A DNA stretch of 64,000 nucleotides from Chitinophaga caseinilytica (GTDB lineage Bacteria; Bacteroidota; Bacteroidia; Chitinophagales; Chitinophagaceae), in the NCBI RefSeq assembly GCF_038396765.1, contig NZ_CP150096.1, positions 4,509,001 to 4,573,000 on the forward strand. The letters run 5' to 3'. This document shows positions 17,270-26,043 of this stretch, piece after piece. Below the pieces are notes generated by a model, which worked only from the letters and a program-made list of their open reading frames with translations, was not told the DNA's origin and made no database searches. A program made the translations under genes and the position numbers. The first letter of the stretch is position 1. Every line of letters starts with the position of its first letter.

Positions 17270-17905
17270 ATGTCCGGAAACACCATTCAAATTGCCATTG
17301 TAGACGACCATCCGCTCATCCTGGAAGGATTGCAGAAATTACTGGATAACACCCCCGGCATGGAAATCGCCGGATGTTTCAGCAGCGCCGCCGAATGCCT
17401 GGATTTCCTCCGCACGTCTTATGCCGACATCCTTTTGCTCGACATCGGCCTGCCAGACGCCAGCGGGCTCGACCTTTGCCGCGATGTCAAAACCCTTTCG
17501 CCATCCACGCGCGTGCTGGCGCTCAGCAACCATTCCGAGCGCAGCATGATCCTGCAGATGCTCCAGCAGGGCGCTTCGGGTTACCTGCTCAAAAACGTGG
17601 CGGCCGACGAGCTGGTGCGCTGCATCCACGAAGCCCACGAAGGATTGCTCACGTTCAGTAAAGCGATCCGCGAAATCATGGCGAAGCCCTCCGCATCGGC
17701 GCTCCGGGAAACGCCGCAGCTCACCCGCCGCGAAAAAGAAATCCTCCTCCTCATCGCCGACGGCAAAACCACGGCCGACATCGCATCGTTCCTCCACCTC
17801 AGTCCGCTCACCATTGAAACGCACCGCAAAAACCTCCTGCAGAAATTCGGTACGCCCAATGTGGCGGCCATGATCAAGCTCGCCGTGCAACTGGGGCTCA
17901 TGTAA
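17270..17905 (+). CDS. NarL/FixJ-type response regulator, orphan
   Basis: 211 residues. Receiver domain 1-120 with the phosphoacceptor Asp58 in LLLDIGLPD and acid residues in IVDDH. LuxR-type helix-turn-helix at about 148-211: LTRREKEILLLIADGKTTADIA and the recognition helix SPLTIETHRKNLLQKF. No kinase is adjacent. A TPR histidine kinase with the matching HisKA_3 architecture lies at 51964, and another orphan regulator at 33585, so partnership could be trans; this is inference. Confidence 0.9.
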   Translation: MSGNTIQIAIVDDHPLILEGLQKLLDNTPGMEIAGCFSSAAECLDFLRTSYADILLLDIGLPDASGLDLCRDVKTLSPSTRVLALSNHSERSMILQMLQQGASGYLLKNVAADELVRCIHEAHEGLLTFSKAIREIMAKPSASALRETPQLTRREKEILLLIADGKTTADIASFLHLSPLTIETHRKNLLQKFGTPNVAAMIKLAVQLGLM

Positions 17906-17910
17906 AAACA

Positions 17911-17940
17911 AAATGGAACGCCCGAAGGCGTTCCATTCTC
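17911..17940. terminator. Bidirectional hairpin terminator
   Basis: AATGGAACGCC / GGCGTTCCATT with a CGAA tetraloop, between the orphan regulator and the convergent TlpA gene. On the minus strand a T-rich run follows. Confidence 0.75.
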
Positions 17941-17966
17941 AGGTTTGCATATATCAATTTACCAAT

Positions 17967-19139
17967 CTATTCGCCTAAAACTTCTTTCAACTTAGCATCG
18001 AGCTCGTCTTCGCTTTCCTTACCGCCACCCACTTGCTTGAAGATGATCTTGCCGGTGGGGTCGAGGAGGAACTTGGTGGGGAAGCCGCTGATACCGTACT
18101 TCTGCACCAGATCGAGCTGCTCTTTACCGTAGTTGTTCATGACATGCAGCCAGTTGATGCCGTCTTGCTTCACCGCGCCTTTCCAGGATTTCTCAGAAGA
18201 TGCCAGGTCGCTGGATTTTTCGTCCGCGATCCCTACGATCTCGAAGCCTTTGCTCTTGTAATGGTCGTACACCTTCTTCAGATGCGGGTGCCCTGCGCGG
18301 CAGGGGCCGCACCAACTTCCCCAGAAATCCACCAGCACGTATTTCCCTTTTAAAGACGACAACGTGAAGCTGCCACCCTGGATATCCTGCTTGGTAAAAT
18401 CGGTAGCGATGCTCCCCAGCGCCGTGGCCTGCACGCTTGCGATCTTGTTGGCGACCCATTTACCGTAGAAGGTCTGCTTCCAGGTGGGGGCCAGCTTTGC
18501 GAAAGCATGTGCGTAGGTGTCTGGCGTATAGTCGTCGAACATCTGAGTGAGGAAATACACGCTCAGGAATGATCCCGGATTTTTAGCGATGAACGCTTTG
18601 CGGAGCTCCTTTTTCTTTTCGTCGAGTGCGCTTCCTTCTTTGCGCGTGGCAGCCGAACGGGTTGTGTCCCCATTCTTGTGTGCAGCGGCGCCTTCTTTGG
18701 CCAGCTCCCATTTTTTGGCGATGAGTGGCAATTCCTGGCTATGGATTTTCGCGAACTCTGTGTTCAGCTTTCCGCCCTTCGGCAGCGCCTTGAACGATTC
18801 CGCGGATTTGCCCCGCAGCACGATGCGCCCTTCTTCCAGTACCAGCTCCGCCAGCGGGCCTGGCATGAACATTCCGCCTTTAACCACTTCGAACCGGGTA
18901 GCGGGGTTATTGTTGAAAAGCACGGCTACAACAGGCTCCGCCACTTCACCGCTGAATCGGTATGCACCGTCGGGCTGCAGCTGCGCCGTGTCCGATTTGC
19001 GGGCGCCGTGCTGTACATAGCTCAGCGTCAGCTTATAGCCTTCCTGTCCTTCCATATACACGTCCAGCGTATATTTCTGCTGTGCGGAAGCGGTGAAAGC
19101 CGCGGCCAGTGCGATGGCCGATAAGATTGTTTTTTGCAT
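17967..19139 (-). CDS. TlpA family thioredoxin-like protein with DUF4369
   Basis: 390 residues. Signal peptide ends near TASAQ. An N-terminal beta domain of the DUF4369 type (about 22-115) is followed by a helical linker rich in Lys/Glu, then a TlpA/AhpC-TSA thioredoxin fold with DFWGSWCGPCRAGHP near residue 275 and the cis-Pro region GISGFPTKFLL. It probably reduces or oxidises periplasmic disulfides. The start MQKTIL (19139) is preferred over the ATG two codons earlier. It is the last gene of the susC-susD-TlpA-TlpA set. Confidence 0.88.
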   Translation of the reverse strand: MQKTILSAIALAAAFTASAQQKYTLDVYMEGQEGYKLTLSYVQHGARKSDTAQLQPDGAYRFSGEVAEPVVAVLFNNNPATRFEVVKGGMFMPGPLAELVLEEGRIVLRGKSAESFKALPKGGKLNTEFAKIHSQELPLIAKKWELAKEGAAAHKNGDTTRSAATRKEGSALDEKKKELRKAFIAKNPGSFLSVYFLTQMFDDYTPDTYAHAFAKLAPTWKQTFYGKWVANKIASVQATALGSIATDFTKQDIQGGSFTLSSLKGKYVLVDFWGSWCGPCRAGHPHLKKVYDHYKSKGFEIVGIADEKSSDLASSEKSWKGAVKQDGINWLHVMNNYGKEQLDLVQKYGISGFPTKFLLDPTGKIIFKQVGGGKESEDELDAKLKEVLGE

Positions 19140-19151
19140 GACCATTGTTTA

Positions 19152-20405
19152 TTACATGGAAGTCATTCCCATTGCTTTTATTACTTTTTTCTCTGCTTCA
19201 GGCTTACCGGCCAGACCTTTCTCGATGACGTTTTTGATCTCTTTTTCCGCGTCCGGGCCATAGCCGGTGAACTTGGTCACGATCTTGCCGTCACGGTCGA
19301 TGAGGTAGAGCGTGGGGATACCGGAGAACTGGTACATTTCCATGGTTTTGTCCTTGTTATCGCTCAGCAGCTGTTCCCAGGGCATCGCTTCGTCTGCCAT
19401 GGCTTTTCTCCAGGCGTTTTTATCGGTGTCGATGGAAATGCTCACGACTTCGAAGCCGCGGTCTTTGTAAGCCGAATACAGCTCCTTCACTTTCGGGATG
19501 GCCTGGCGGCAGGGGCCGCACCAGCTGGCCCAGAAATCTACCAGGAGGTATTTGCCCTTGTATTTCTCGAGGCCTTGCAGCTTGCCGAGATGGTCGGGGT
19601 AGGAGATGGAAGGCGCGGGTTGGCCCGGTTGCAGCTTCATCATCTGCGCACGGTTCTTAATGATCGTGGTTTTGAGGTTTTGGGCCTCGGTCAGCCAGGG
19701 GTACAGCTTCAGCAGGTGGTCCAGCTGGCGGAGGGTAGATGCGTACTGCGTGGTATCGTGCGGGCTGCCGGCGGAGCGGAGCGCGTAGATCAGCACCGGG
19801 CGGTTCTTGTAAACTTTCATGAGCACATCCTCGCGCATTTGGTTGTCTTCGCGGAGCGGATTGTAACGTTTGCGACCGTCCCAGTAATTGGCCCAGGCGG
19901 AGTCGCCGGTTTTGTCCTTATGCATTTTCGCATAGTATTCCTGGTTGTATTCGTCTACCGAGCGCAGGTACCCGTTGGTCTGGTTCAGCTCCATCTGGTT
20001 GATGAAGTTGTTGTCGGACGAGCCTTCCACGAAGTTGAAATGCGGGATTTTCATCTTGATTTTCGCGGTATCATATCCCCGCGAGGCCACGGTAACGTCT
20101 GCATCGCTCCAGAAGGTGATATGGTCCCAATACATGACGTTGAGCTTGTAGATGCCCGGATGGTCTTGTTTGATGCGGAAGGAGTAGGTGAGGTCTTTCC
20201 CCATTTCAACGGAGTCTACCACTACCGGTTTGCCCGTGCCGTTATCACGGCTGAGCCATACTTTGCGCGGCTGCCCTTCGGGCACGTCGAACTTCACGGA
20301 GCCTTTCACCGTAATTTGCTTTGGCAGGTTGGCCTTTTGGGCCATGAGCGCGGCCGGAGCCATCAACAGCGCTAATAAAGCAGGTTTCACAATTGCTTTC
20401 TTCAT
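19152..20405 (-). CDS. TlpA family thioredoxin-like protein
   Basis: 417 residues. Signal peptide ends near ALMAQ (22). A beta-rich N-terminal region and a long helical middle (QMELNQTNGYLRSVDEYNQEY) precede a C-terminal thioredoxin domain with DFWASWCGPCRQAIP near residue 296 and FSGIPTLYLIDRDGK. It is a paralogue of the neighbouring gene, separated by 12 bases. Its place behind susD suggests it works with the outer-membrane uptake pair, for example on a disulfide- or thiol-containing substrate; that is inference. Confidence 0.88.
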   Translation of the reverse strand: MKKAIVKPALLALLMAPAALMAQKANLPKQITVKGSVKFDVPEGQPRKVWLSRDNGTGKPVVVDSVEMGKDLTYSFRIKQDHPGIYKLNVMYWDHITFWSDADVTVASRGYDTAKIKMKIPHFNFVEGSSDNNFINQMELNQTNGYLRSVDEYNQEYYAKMHKDKTGDSAWANYWDGRKRYNPLREDNQMREDVLMKVYKNRPVLIYALRSAGSPHDTTQYASTLRQLDHLLKLYPWLTEAQNLKTTIIKNRAQMMKLQPGQPAPSISYPDHLGKLQGLEKYKGKYLLVDFWASWCGPCRQAIPKVKELYSAYKDRGFEVVSISIDTDKNAWRKAMADEAMPWEQLLSDNKDKTMEMYQFSGIPTLYLIDRDGKIVTKFTGYGPDAEKEIKNVIEKGLAGKPEAEKKVIKAMGMTSM

Positions 20406-20425
20406 TCCTGTAGTTTTAATTATGC

Positions 20426-21763
20426 TTAATAGTCTTTATTCTGTTTGATAGTGGGATTGAGCATCAGCAGGCGCTCGGGTAGCGGGAAAAGCGCGTGGCC
20501 GGCGGGCTGCTGCAGGCTGGAAAGCCAGGGGAGCGCTTTCCCGAACCGACGCATATCGCTCCAGCGCAGGCGTTCCCCTGTAAATTCCCTTCTCCGCTCG
20601 TTCTCGATCATGTCGAGGAAAGCTTGCGCATTGGCGAAATCGCCGTTGGTACGCAGGCTGGCTTTACGCTTTTCGCGGAGGGTATTGAAATGAGCAACAT
20701 CCACTGTTCCCTGCCGGGCTTTGCCTTCTGCCGCAATGAGATACGCTTCCGCGATGCGGCACACGGGGTAAGACGGTGTGGCTTCCATAGGGAATTTGTT
20801 GAGGTAATTCACCACCAGGTCGAAAGTGAGCCCCTTGCGCTTGAAGTACCATTTCTGGCGAACGTCCGTCGCTTCATATGAATCTACCAGCGATTCGTTG
20901 ATCCAGGTGTTGCCGCTGCCCGCCAGGGTTTCTCCGCCCCAGGGAGCCGTTCCGCCCGCGCCGAACACCGCCGGCAGGCCGTAGTTCTTCACGTTGTTGG
21001 AAGAAGTTTCGCCGATAGCGTACACCATTTCCTTCGAAGAAGTATTATAAAGGAACATGGAAGAATCCACCTTGTCGCCCAGGGAGAATTTCCCGGAGTT
21101 GATCACCGCTTCCGCATTATCTACCGCGTCCTTAAATTTCCCGCTGTTGAGGCAATGGCGCGCCAGCAGCAGCTGTGCGGCCTGTTTGCTCGCTTTGGTC
21201 ACCGGAGCGGTAAAATCCGGCAGCAGGTCAACCGCCTGGCGGAGGTCTGCTTCGATAAACGCTTTCACTTTATCGTCGGATTCGCGGGCCGGGAACGTCA
21301 GCGGATCTTCGCCGCCTTTCATCAGCGCCACTTCCCCGAACTGCTCGTTGAGCAGCGAATAAGCGTAAGCCCGCAGCAGGTAAGCTTCACCAGCGATGGG
21401 GCGCAGGGCCGTTTCGCCGGAGTGCGACAGCCAATAGTTGATCGCTGCGTTCGCGTTGGCTACGCACTGGTAAGGATAGCGGTAGGCGAACTGCAGGGAG
21501 TTTTCGGCCACGGGAATGTTGCAGGCCTCATAGCCGGCATAGCCGAGGGTCTGCACATCGTCGCCCATCACTTCCGTGAGGGGATAATACCCGTAAAATG
21601 CGTTGTTGGTCAAACCCAGCTTGGCGCCGTTCACAACCGTACCCAGGTTGGTGCTGTTGATCATGGAAGGCGAAGCCAGGTTGTCTGGCCGTACATCGAG
21701 CTTGTTGCTGCAGGCAGACAACCCGATGATGGCCGATATGGAGAGGAAAAGCGATTGTTTCAT
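20426..21763 (-). CDS. SusD/RagB family nutrient-binding outer-membrane lipoprotein
   Basis: 445 residues. Signal peptide with lipidation Cys18 (IIGLSACSNK). SusD-type helical repeats: AEAYLLRAYAYSLLNEQFGEV near residue 125, SKQAAQLLLARHCLN, and the C-terminal NERRREFTGERLRWSDMRRFG motif that marks the family. It forms the lid over the SusC channel on the cell surface and captures substrate. It follows susC with an 11-base gap. No glycosidase or peptidase lies nearby, so the ligand class cannot be deduced. Confidence 0.94.
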   Translation of the reverse strand: MKQSLFLSISAIIGLSACSNKLDVRPDNLASPSMINSTNLGTVVNGAKLGLTNNAFYGYYPLTEVMGDDVQTLGYAGYEACNIPVAENSLQFAYRYPYQCVANANAAINYWLSHSGETALRPIAGEAYLLRAYAYSLLNEQFGEVALMKGGEDPLTFPARESDDKVKAFIEADLRQAVDLLPDFTAPVTKASKQAAQLLLARHCLNSGKFKDAVDNAEAVINSGKFSLGDKVDSSMFLYNTSSKEMVYAIGETSSNNVKNYGLPAVFGAGGTAPWGGETLAGSGNTWINESLVDSYEATDVRQKWYFKRKGLTFDLVVNYLNKFPMEATPSYPVCRIAEAYLIAAEGKARQGTVDVAHFNTLREKRKASLRTNGDFANAQAFLDMIENERRREFTGERLRWSDMRRFGKALPWLSSLQQPAGHALFPLPERLLMLNPTIKQNKDY

Positions 21764-21774
21764 GCTGGTAATTT

Positions 21775-24700
21775 TTAGAATGAGAGATCGATGCCCAGTA
21801 CCATGGCCCTGGCGTTGGGAAGGTTGGAAGACACGATCCCCGAGTTATTGGCCGCTTCCGGATCGAAGCCGATGTATTTGGTGATGGTGAACAGGTTCTG
21901 CGCCGAAGTGTACACCTTGGCCCGCGTGATGTTTGCGCGCTGCAGGAGCGTTTTCGGGATTTCGTACCCCACCGTCAGGTTGCGCAGGCGCAGGTACGAC
22001 GCGTTGTAGATGAACTGGGTAGACGGCATCGAGTTCCAGTTGGTCACATTGCCCTGGCCATGCTGGCCGGCAACGGCGCGCGGCACGTCGGTCACGTCTC
22101 CCGGTTTGCGCCAGCGGCGGTTCACGATATCGAATTTGTTGGGCATCACGCCAAACCAGTCGAGGTCGTAGTTGCGGAGGCTTTGCTCGTAAAAGTCATA
22201 GATTTTCGTGCCCACCACGTAGTTGAACAACGCTTCCACAGACACGCCTTTATAACCCACAGACAGCGTGGTGCCGCCGGTGAATTTCGGAATGGCGATG
22301 GGCACGGTGATGTAATCCTTGTTGTTGATCAGGCCGTCTTTGTTCAGATCGTCGTACATCATGTCTCCCGTTTCAGGATTCACGCCCAGCGAGCGGTACA
22401 CCTGTACGGAGCCTACGGATTGGCCTACTTTCACGGTGGATTGCGGACCACCGAAAATGAACGTGCCGAAATTCATCACAGAGTCGGCGAGCGAAAGCAC
22501 TTCGTTCCTGTTCAGGTTCAGGTTGGTTTCCACCCTCCAGCTCAGGGCCGTTCCGGCGGCGCTGTTAACGCCCAGCAGCAGGTCGAAGCCTTTGTTGCGG
22601 ATGCTGCCTACGTTGTAGGGGATAGACATGGCGCCAAATTCCCAGGGAATGTTGCGGTTGCTCAGGAGCCCGTCGGTAGTTTTGTTGTAGTAATCTACCG
22701 TGAGGTTTACGCGGTTATTGAAGAAGGCCGCGTCGATACCGGCGTCGAACTGTTTGGTTTGTTCCCAGCGAACGTGGGGGTTGCCGACGATATCGCGGAT
22801 CTTGAGGGCCGCGTCGCCCAGGTAGGATGTCCCTGTCATGAGGTCTTCGGCGCCGTTGGGCGTAAGCGGGCGGATGTTCCCGCTGAGGCCATAGCTGGAG
22901 CGAAGCTTCAGGTGGTTCACCAGCTTCTGGCGGACCATGAAGTTTTCCTTTGCCACGTCCCATCCTGCAGAAACAGAAGGGAACCAACTGTAGCGGTTGT
23001 CTTTGGCGAGCTTGGAAGAGCCGTCTGTCCGGAGGCTCGCACCCAGCAGGTAGCGGTCTTTATAATCCACGCCCATTCTCACGAAATAGGCTTCCGACGT
23101 TTCCTTGAAAGTGCCGTTCAGCGCGGAGATCGCACCTACGGAGCCATAGGAAGCGCCAGCGCTGCCGCCGGTGATCCCGCTAACTCGCGGAAAGCCGTTG
23201 AGCTCGTAACCGAAGGAGGTGGTTTCCATGCTGTAGAAGGTATAACCTGCCGTGGCGTTGAGGCCCAGGTCGTTCCAGCGGTTATTGTACGTGAAGTAGT
23301 TGTCGAGGTTGTAGTTGAAGTTGTCTGAACCCGTTACTTTCAGGTATCCTTTGTTGAAGTAACCCAGGTAGCCGAGGGGCGACTGGAAATCGTTGCTGTT
23401 CAGGTTGAATTTATTGGCGGCCAGCTGGGAGCGGAACTGCAGGTTTTTGTGCAGCTTCACTTCAGCGGAAAGGTTGCCGAACCAGGTTTGCTGCTTGCGC
23501 TTGTTGTTGTTCTCCATCATTTCGCCGAGCGGGTGGTTCTGCTGGCCGATATAGTAGCCGAGGCTGCCATCGGCCCTGCGAACGGGCTCTTCCGGCGTGT
23601 CGGGGCGGGCGTTGAACGCGCTCACGAGGGGGTAGGAGAAGTTTTTGCCGACGCCTTGCGAGAGGTTGATGTTCCCACCGAGCTTCAGCCAGTTGCCAAC
23701 CATCTGCGTCACGTCGATCTTGCCGGTATATCTTTCAAATTTACCGGTGCCCATGGAAGCGGTCTCGGAATAGCGGGCGAGCGACATATAATAACTGTTC
23801 TTCTCTCCGCCGCCGTTCATGCTGGCCTGGATGTTGGAAACCGGTGCGGTTTTGTTTTTGATGCGGTCTATCCAGTCGGTGCTGCGGTCGGCCATGTTCA
23901 GGCCGGCCACCTGGCTGCCGAGGCGCGTTTTTTCAGACTGCAGCTGCGAGATCTGGGCAGGCGTAAGGCTGCCGGGATTGGCCAGGATCCTGTCAATATC
24001 GCTGATCCGGTTGTTGCGGGAATCGTTGAAGACGGATGTATACTCTTCGGAATTGAGCATCCTGCGGGTGGAAGGCACGTTGTTGAAGCCGGTGTAGGCA
24101 TTCACGGAAAACGATGGCCTGGCACCGATGCGGCCTTTCTTGGTGGTGATGATGATTACGCCGGTGGAGCCGCGGGCACCGTAAATGGCGGCGGAGGCCG
24201 CGTCTTTCAATACATCAATGGTTTCGATGTCTTGCGGATTGAGGCTGTTCAGGGCAAATGTGCCATTGTCTATCACCAGCCCGTCGATCACGATGAGCGG
24301 AGATGCGCCTTCGGCCCTGGCGGTTTGTACACCGCGGATCTGGATGTTGGGCGTATTGCCGGGCGAGCCGGAAGTGGAGGCCACGAAAACGCCGGGGATG
24401 CGGCCCTGCAGGGCTTTACCCACGTCAGACACGATGTTGTTCTGCGGCTGCAGGTCTTTGGCGCCGATGGAGGAAATGCTCGTGGTCACGTTGCGGCGCT
24501 GCTGCGTGCCGTAACCCACTACCACGGTAGATTTAAGCTCCATCGCCGATGTAACCAGCATAATGGGCCGAACGATGGCCGTAGCAGGCATCAAAATCGT
24601 TTCGAAGCCGATGGAGGAGATCTGGAGCTTCGCATTGGCGGGCACCCGCAATTCGAATTCCCCTTTTTCATTGGCGGTTACCCCGCCGGAACCGTTCACC

Positions 24701-24828
24701 ACCTTGATCGTAGCACCGGGAATCGGCGCCCTGGTGAGCGAATCGCGCACCGTTCCCCTGATAACCTGCTGGGCGAAAGCCCCTGCGCTCAACATACAGG
24801 CAAGAGATAGCAAATAGACATGTTTCAT
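21775..24828 (-). CDS. SusC/RagA family TonB-linked outer-membrane transporter
   Basis: 1017 residues. Signal peptide ends at AGAFAQ (20). A carboxypeptidase-like regulatory domain (about 22-95) with GTVRDSLTRAPIPGATIKV is followed by the TonB-box region VVVGYGTQQRRNVT and plug domain with IQIRGV and PLIVIDGLV, then the beta barrel ending in ALVLGIDLSF-like MVLGIDLSF. It imports a bulky nutrient with SusD, powered by TonB. The start at 24828 gives a normal signal peptide; an in-frame extension to 25254 has none. Divergent LytS-type genes lie 225 bases away. Confidence 0.94.
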   Translation of the reverse strand: MKHVYLLSLACMLSAGAFAQQVIRGTVRDSLTRAPIPGATIKVVNGSGGVTANEKGEFELRVPANAKLQISSIGFETILMPATAIVRPIMLVTSAMELKSTVVVGYGTQQRRNVTTSISSIGAKDLQPQNNIVSDVGKALQGRIPGVFVASTSGSPGNTPNIQIRGVQTARAEGASPLIVIDGLVIDNGTFALNSLNPQDIETIDVLKDAASAAIYGARGSTGVIIITTKKGRIGARPSFSVNAYTGFNNVPSTRRMLNSEEYTSVFNDSRNNRISDIDRILANPGSLTPAQISQLQSEKTRLGSQVAGLNMADRSTDWIDRIKNKTAPVSNIQASMNGGGEKNSYYMSLARYSETASMGTGKFERYTGKIDVTQMVGNWLKLGGNINLSQGVGKNFSYPLVSAFNARPDTPEEPVRRADGSLGYYIGQQNHPLGEMMENNNKRKQQTWFGNLSAEVKLHKNLQFRSQLAANKFNLNSNDFQSPLGYLGYFNKGYLKVTGSDNFNYNLDNYFTYNNRWNDLGLNATAGYTFYSMETTSFGYELNGFPRVSGITGGSAGASYGSVGAISALNGTFKETSEAYFVRMGVDYKDRYLLGASLRTDGSSKLAKDNRYSWFPSVSAGWDVAKENFMVRQKLVNHLKLRSSYGLSGNIRPLTPNGAEDLMTGTSYLGDAALKIRDIVGNPHVRWEQTKQFDAGIDAAFFNNRVNLTVDYYNKTTDGLLSNRNIPWEFGAMSIPYNVGSIRNKGFDLLLGVNSAAGTALSWRVETNLNLNRNEVLSLADSVMNFGTFIFGGPQSTVKVGQSVGSVQVYRSLGVNPETGDMMYDDLNKDGLINNKDYITVPIAIPKFTGGTTLSVGYKGVSVEALFNYVVGTKIYDFYEQSLRNYDLDWFGVMPNKFDIVNRRWRKPGDVTDVPRAVAGQHGQGNVTNWNSMPSTQFIYNASYLRLRNLTVGYEIPKTLLQRANITRAKVYTSAQNLFTITKYIGFDPEAANNSGIVSSNLPNARAMVLGIDLSF

Positions 24829-25053
24829 AAACACTACTGTTTGGAAAATGAATGGTTGGAGATTTGGTTGATTCTTTCGTTGGTTGGTCTTTGATCGATT
24901 GAAATGAGCCTCATGACCCCACCAAAATAATTCCGGTGTTCCATTCGGAAGGTCAAAACTGTACGTACCGGCTTCCCGCAGGTACAATCCGGCAAATCGC
25001 GGGGATGAAAAAAATCGTCTATAAAGCCCTGATATCGCGTATCTTAGCATCTC
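24829..25053. promoter_or_regulatory. Divergent promoter region between susC and the LytS-like genes
   Basis: 225 bases without a gene. For the rightward genes, TATCTTAG near 25038 is a one-mismatch -7 box. For susC a minus-strand TATTTTGG near 24925 is a weak candidate. GGTTG-type short repeats occur at 24850-24890. No clear operator was recognised. Confidence 0.35.
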
Positions 25054-26043
25054 ATGCCTACGCAAAAAACATATAGGTACTGGATTCATCTCGCCGTGTG
25101 GATGGCGCTGGTGCTGCTGTATATATTCCCGATGCTCAAAGGTAACATTTCCAGTCCGCTGGGTTTCCGGTACACCATCACCCGATTCATCGTCTACGGC
25201 TTCATCAACTTCCACCTGTTTTATCTCCTGGCATTCGTGGTATACCCGCTGCACGCCAGGTTAGGAAACGCACGGGCGTTTCTGCTCGCCTTCGGCACAG
25301 TGCTCGCATTCTGCATCCTCAAATACGGCGTGGGCAATATCTGGCCAGACCAGATCCTGCAGCTGGGGATCGCCATGATCGGCTTTAAGAAAACTTACCA
25401 TACATTCTGGAGCTATTTCCGGGTGACCCTGCAAACGGGGATCATGGTAGGCCTCGCCGCATACGCCTATTACGTGTTCCTCATGTGGCGCACGGGCGAC
25501 CGCCAGAGCCGACGGCTGGAGCTGGAAGCCGCTGCCGCGGGGAAACAGTTCGCGCAAATGCAGGTTTCGACCGGGCTGCTTCTCCGCAAGCTGAAAGCCA
25601 TCAAATCGCTGCTGGAAAACGAGGAAAAAAGGGAAGGAGAAGGCGCCGAAGCCATCCTTCAACTGTCGGAACTGCTGCGGTATATGCTGTACGACAAAGG
25701 CGTGAAGCTCGACAAAGCCCCCCTCGACCGGGAGCTGTATTATTTCAATATCTACCTCAAACTGCATAACCGGCTCTTCCCCGGCCAGCAGGTAAGCCTG
25801 CATATGACCGGCCCCACCACCGGCCGGTACGTAACGCCGCTGCTGCTGCAAACCGCCGCGGAAAAACTGCTCGCCCGTTCCCAAACCGGCCTGCCCGTGG
25901 TGTTAAAGCTCGAAATTGGGGCAGACGAGCTGGCGCTCAGCTCCTCCGCCGGAACATCCCTTTTGCAACGATTGGCACAATGGCTGCCGGGCACCGCCGA
26001 TATGCGCCGTTTTAAAACCCCGCTGTATGCCGGACCGGCCTGA
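25054..26043 (+). CDS. Degenerate LytS-family protein (probable pseudokinase)
   Basis: 329 residues. Four membrane helices in the first about 150 residues match the layout of the next gene. The cytoplasmic part aligns with the His_kinase domain of that neighbour, but the H-box position reads QMQVSTGLLLRKLKAIKSLL where the neighbour has KMQLNAHFLMNSLNSI, so the phosphoacceptor His is gone. The N-box reads AAEKLLARS against FVENAFKHG, and the G-box glycine motif is lost. It is therefore unlikely to phosphorylate and may act as a regulatory partner of the overlapping kinase. Confidence 0.8.
   Translation: MPTQKTYRYWIHLAVWMALVLLYIFPMLKGNISSPLGFRYTITRFIVYGFINFHLFYLLAFVVYPLHARLGNARAFLLAFGTVLAFCILKYGVGNIWPDQILQLGIAMIGFKKTYHTFWSYFRVTLQTGIMVGLAAYAYYVFLMWRTGDRQSRRLELEAAAAGKQFAQMQVSTGLLLRKLKAIKSLLENEEKREGEGAEAILQLSELLRYMLYDKGVKLDKAPLDRELYYFNIYLKLHNRLFPGQQVSLHMTGPTTGRYVTPLLLQTAAEKLLARSQTGLPVVLKLEIGADELALSSSAGTSLLQRLAQWLPGTADMRRFKTPLYAGPA

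Noticed and set aside
22060..24810. Two long plus-strand ORFs (22060-23328, 23449-24810) inside susC
   Set aside because: Antisense shadows of the SusC gene, which has full motif support.
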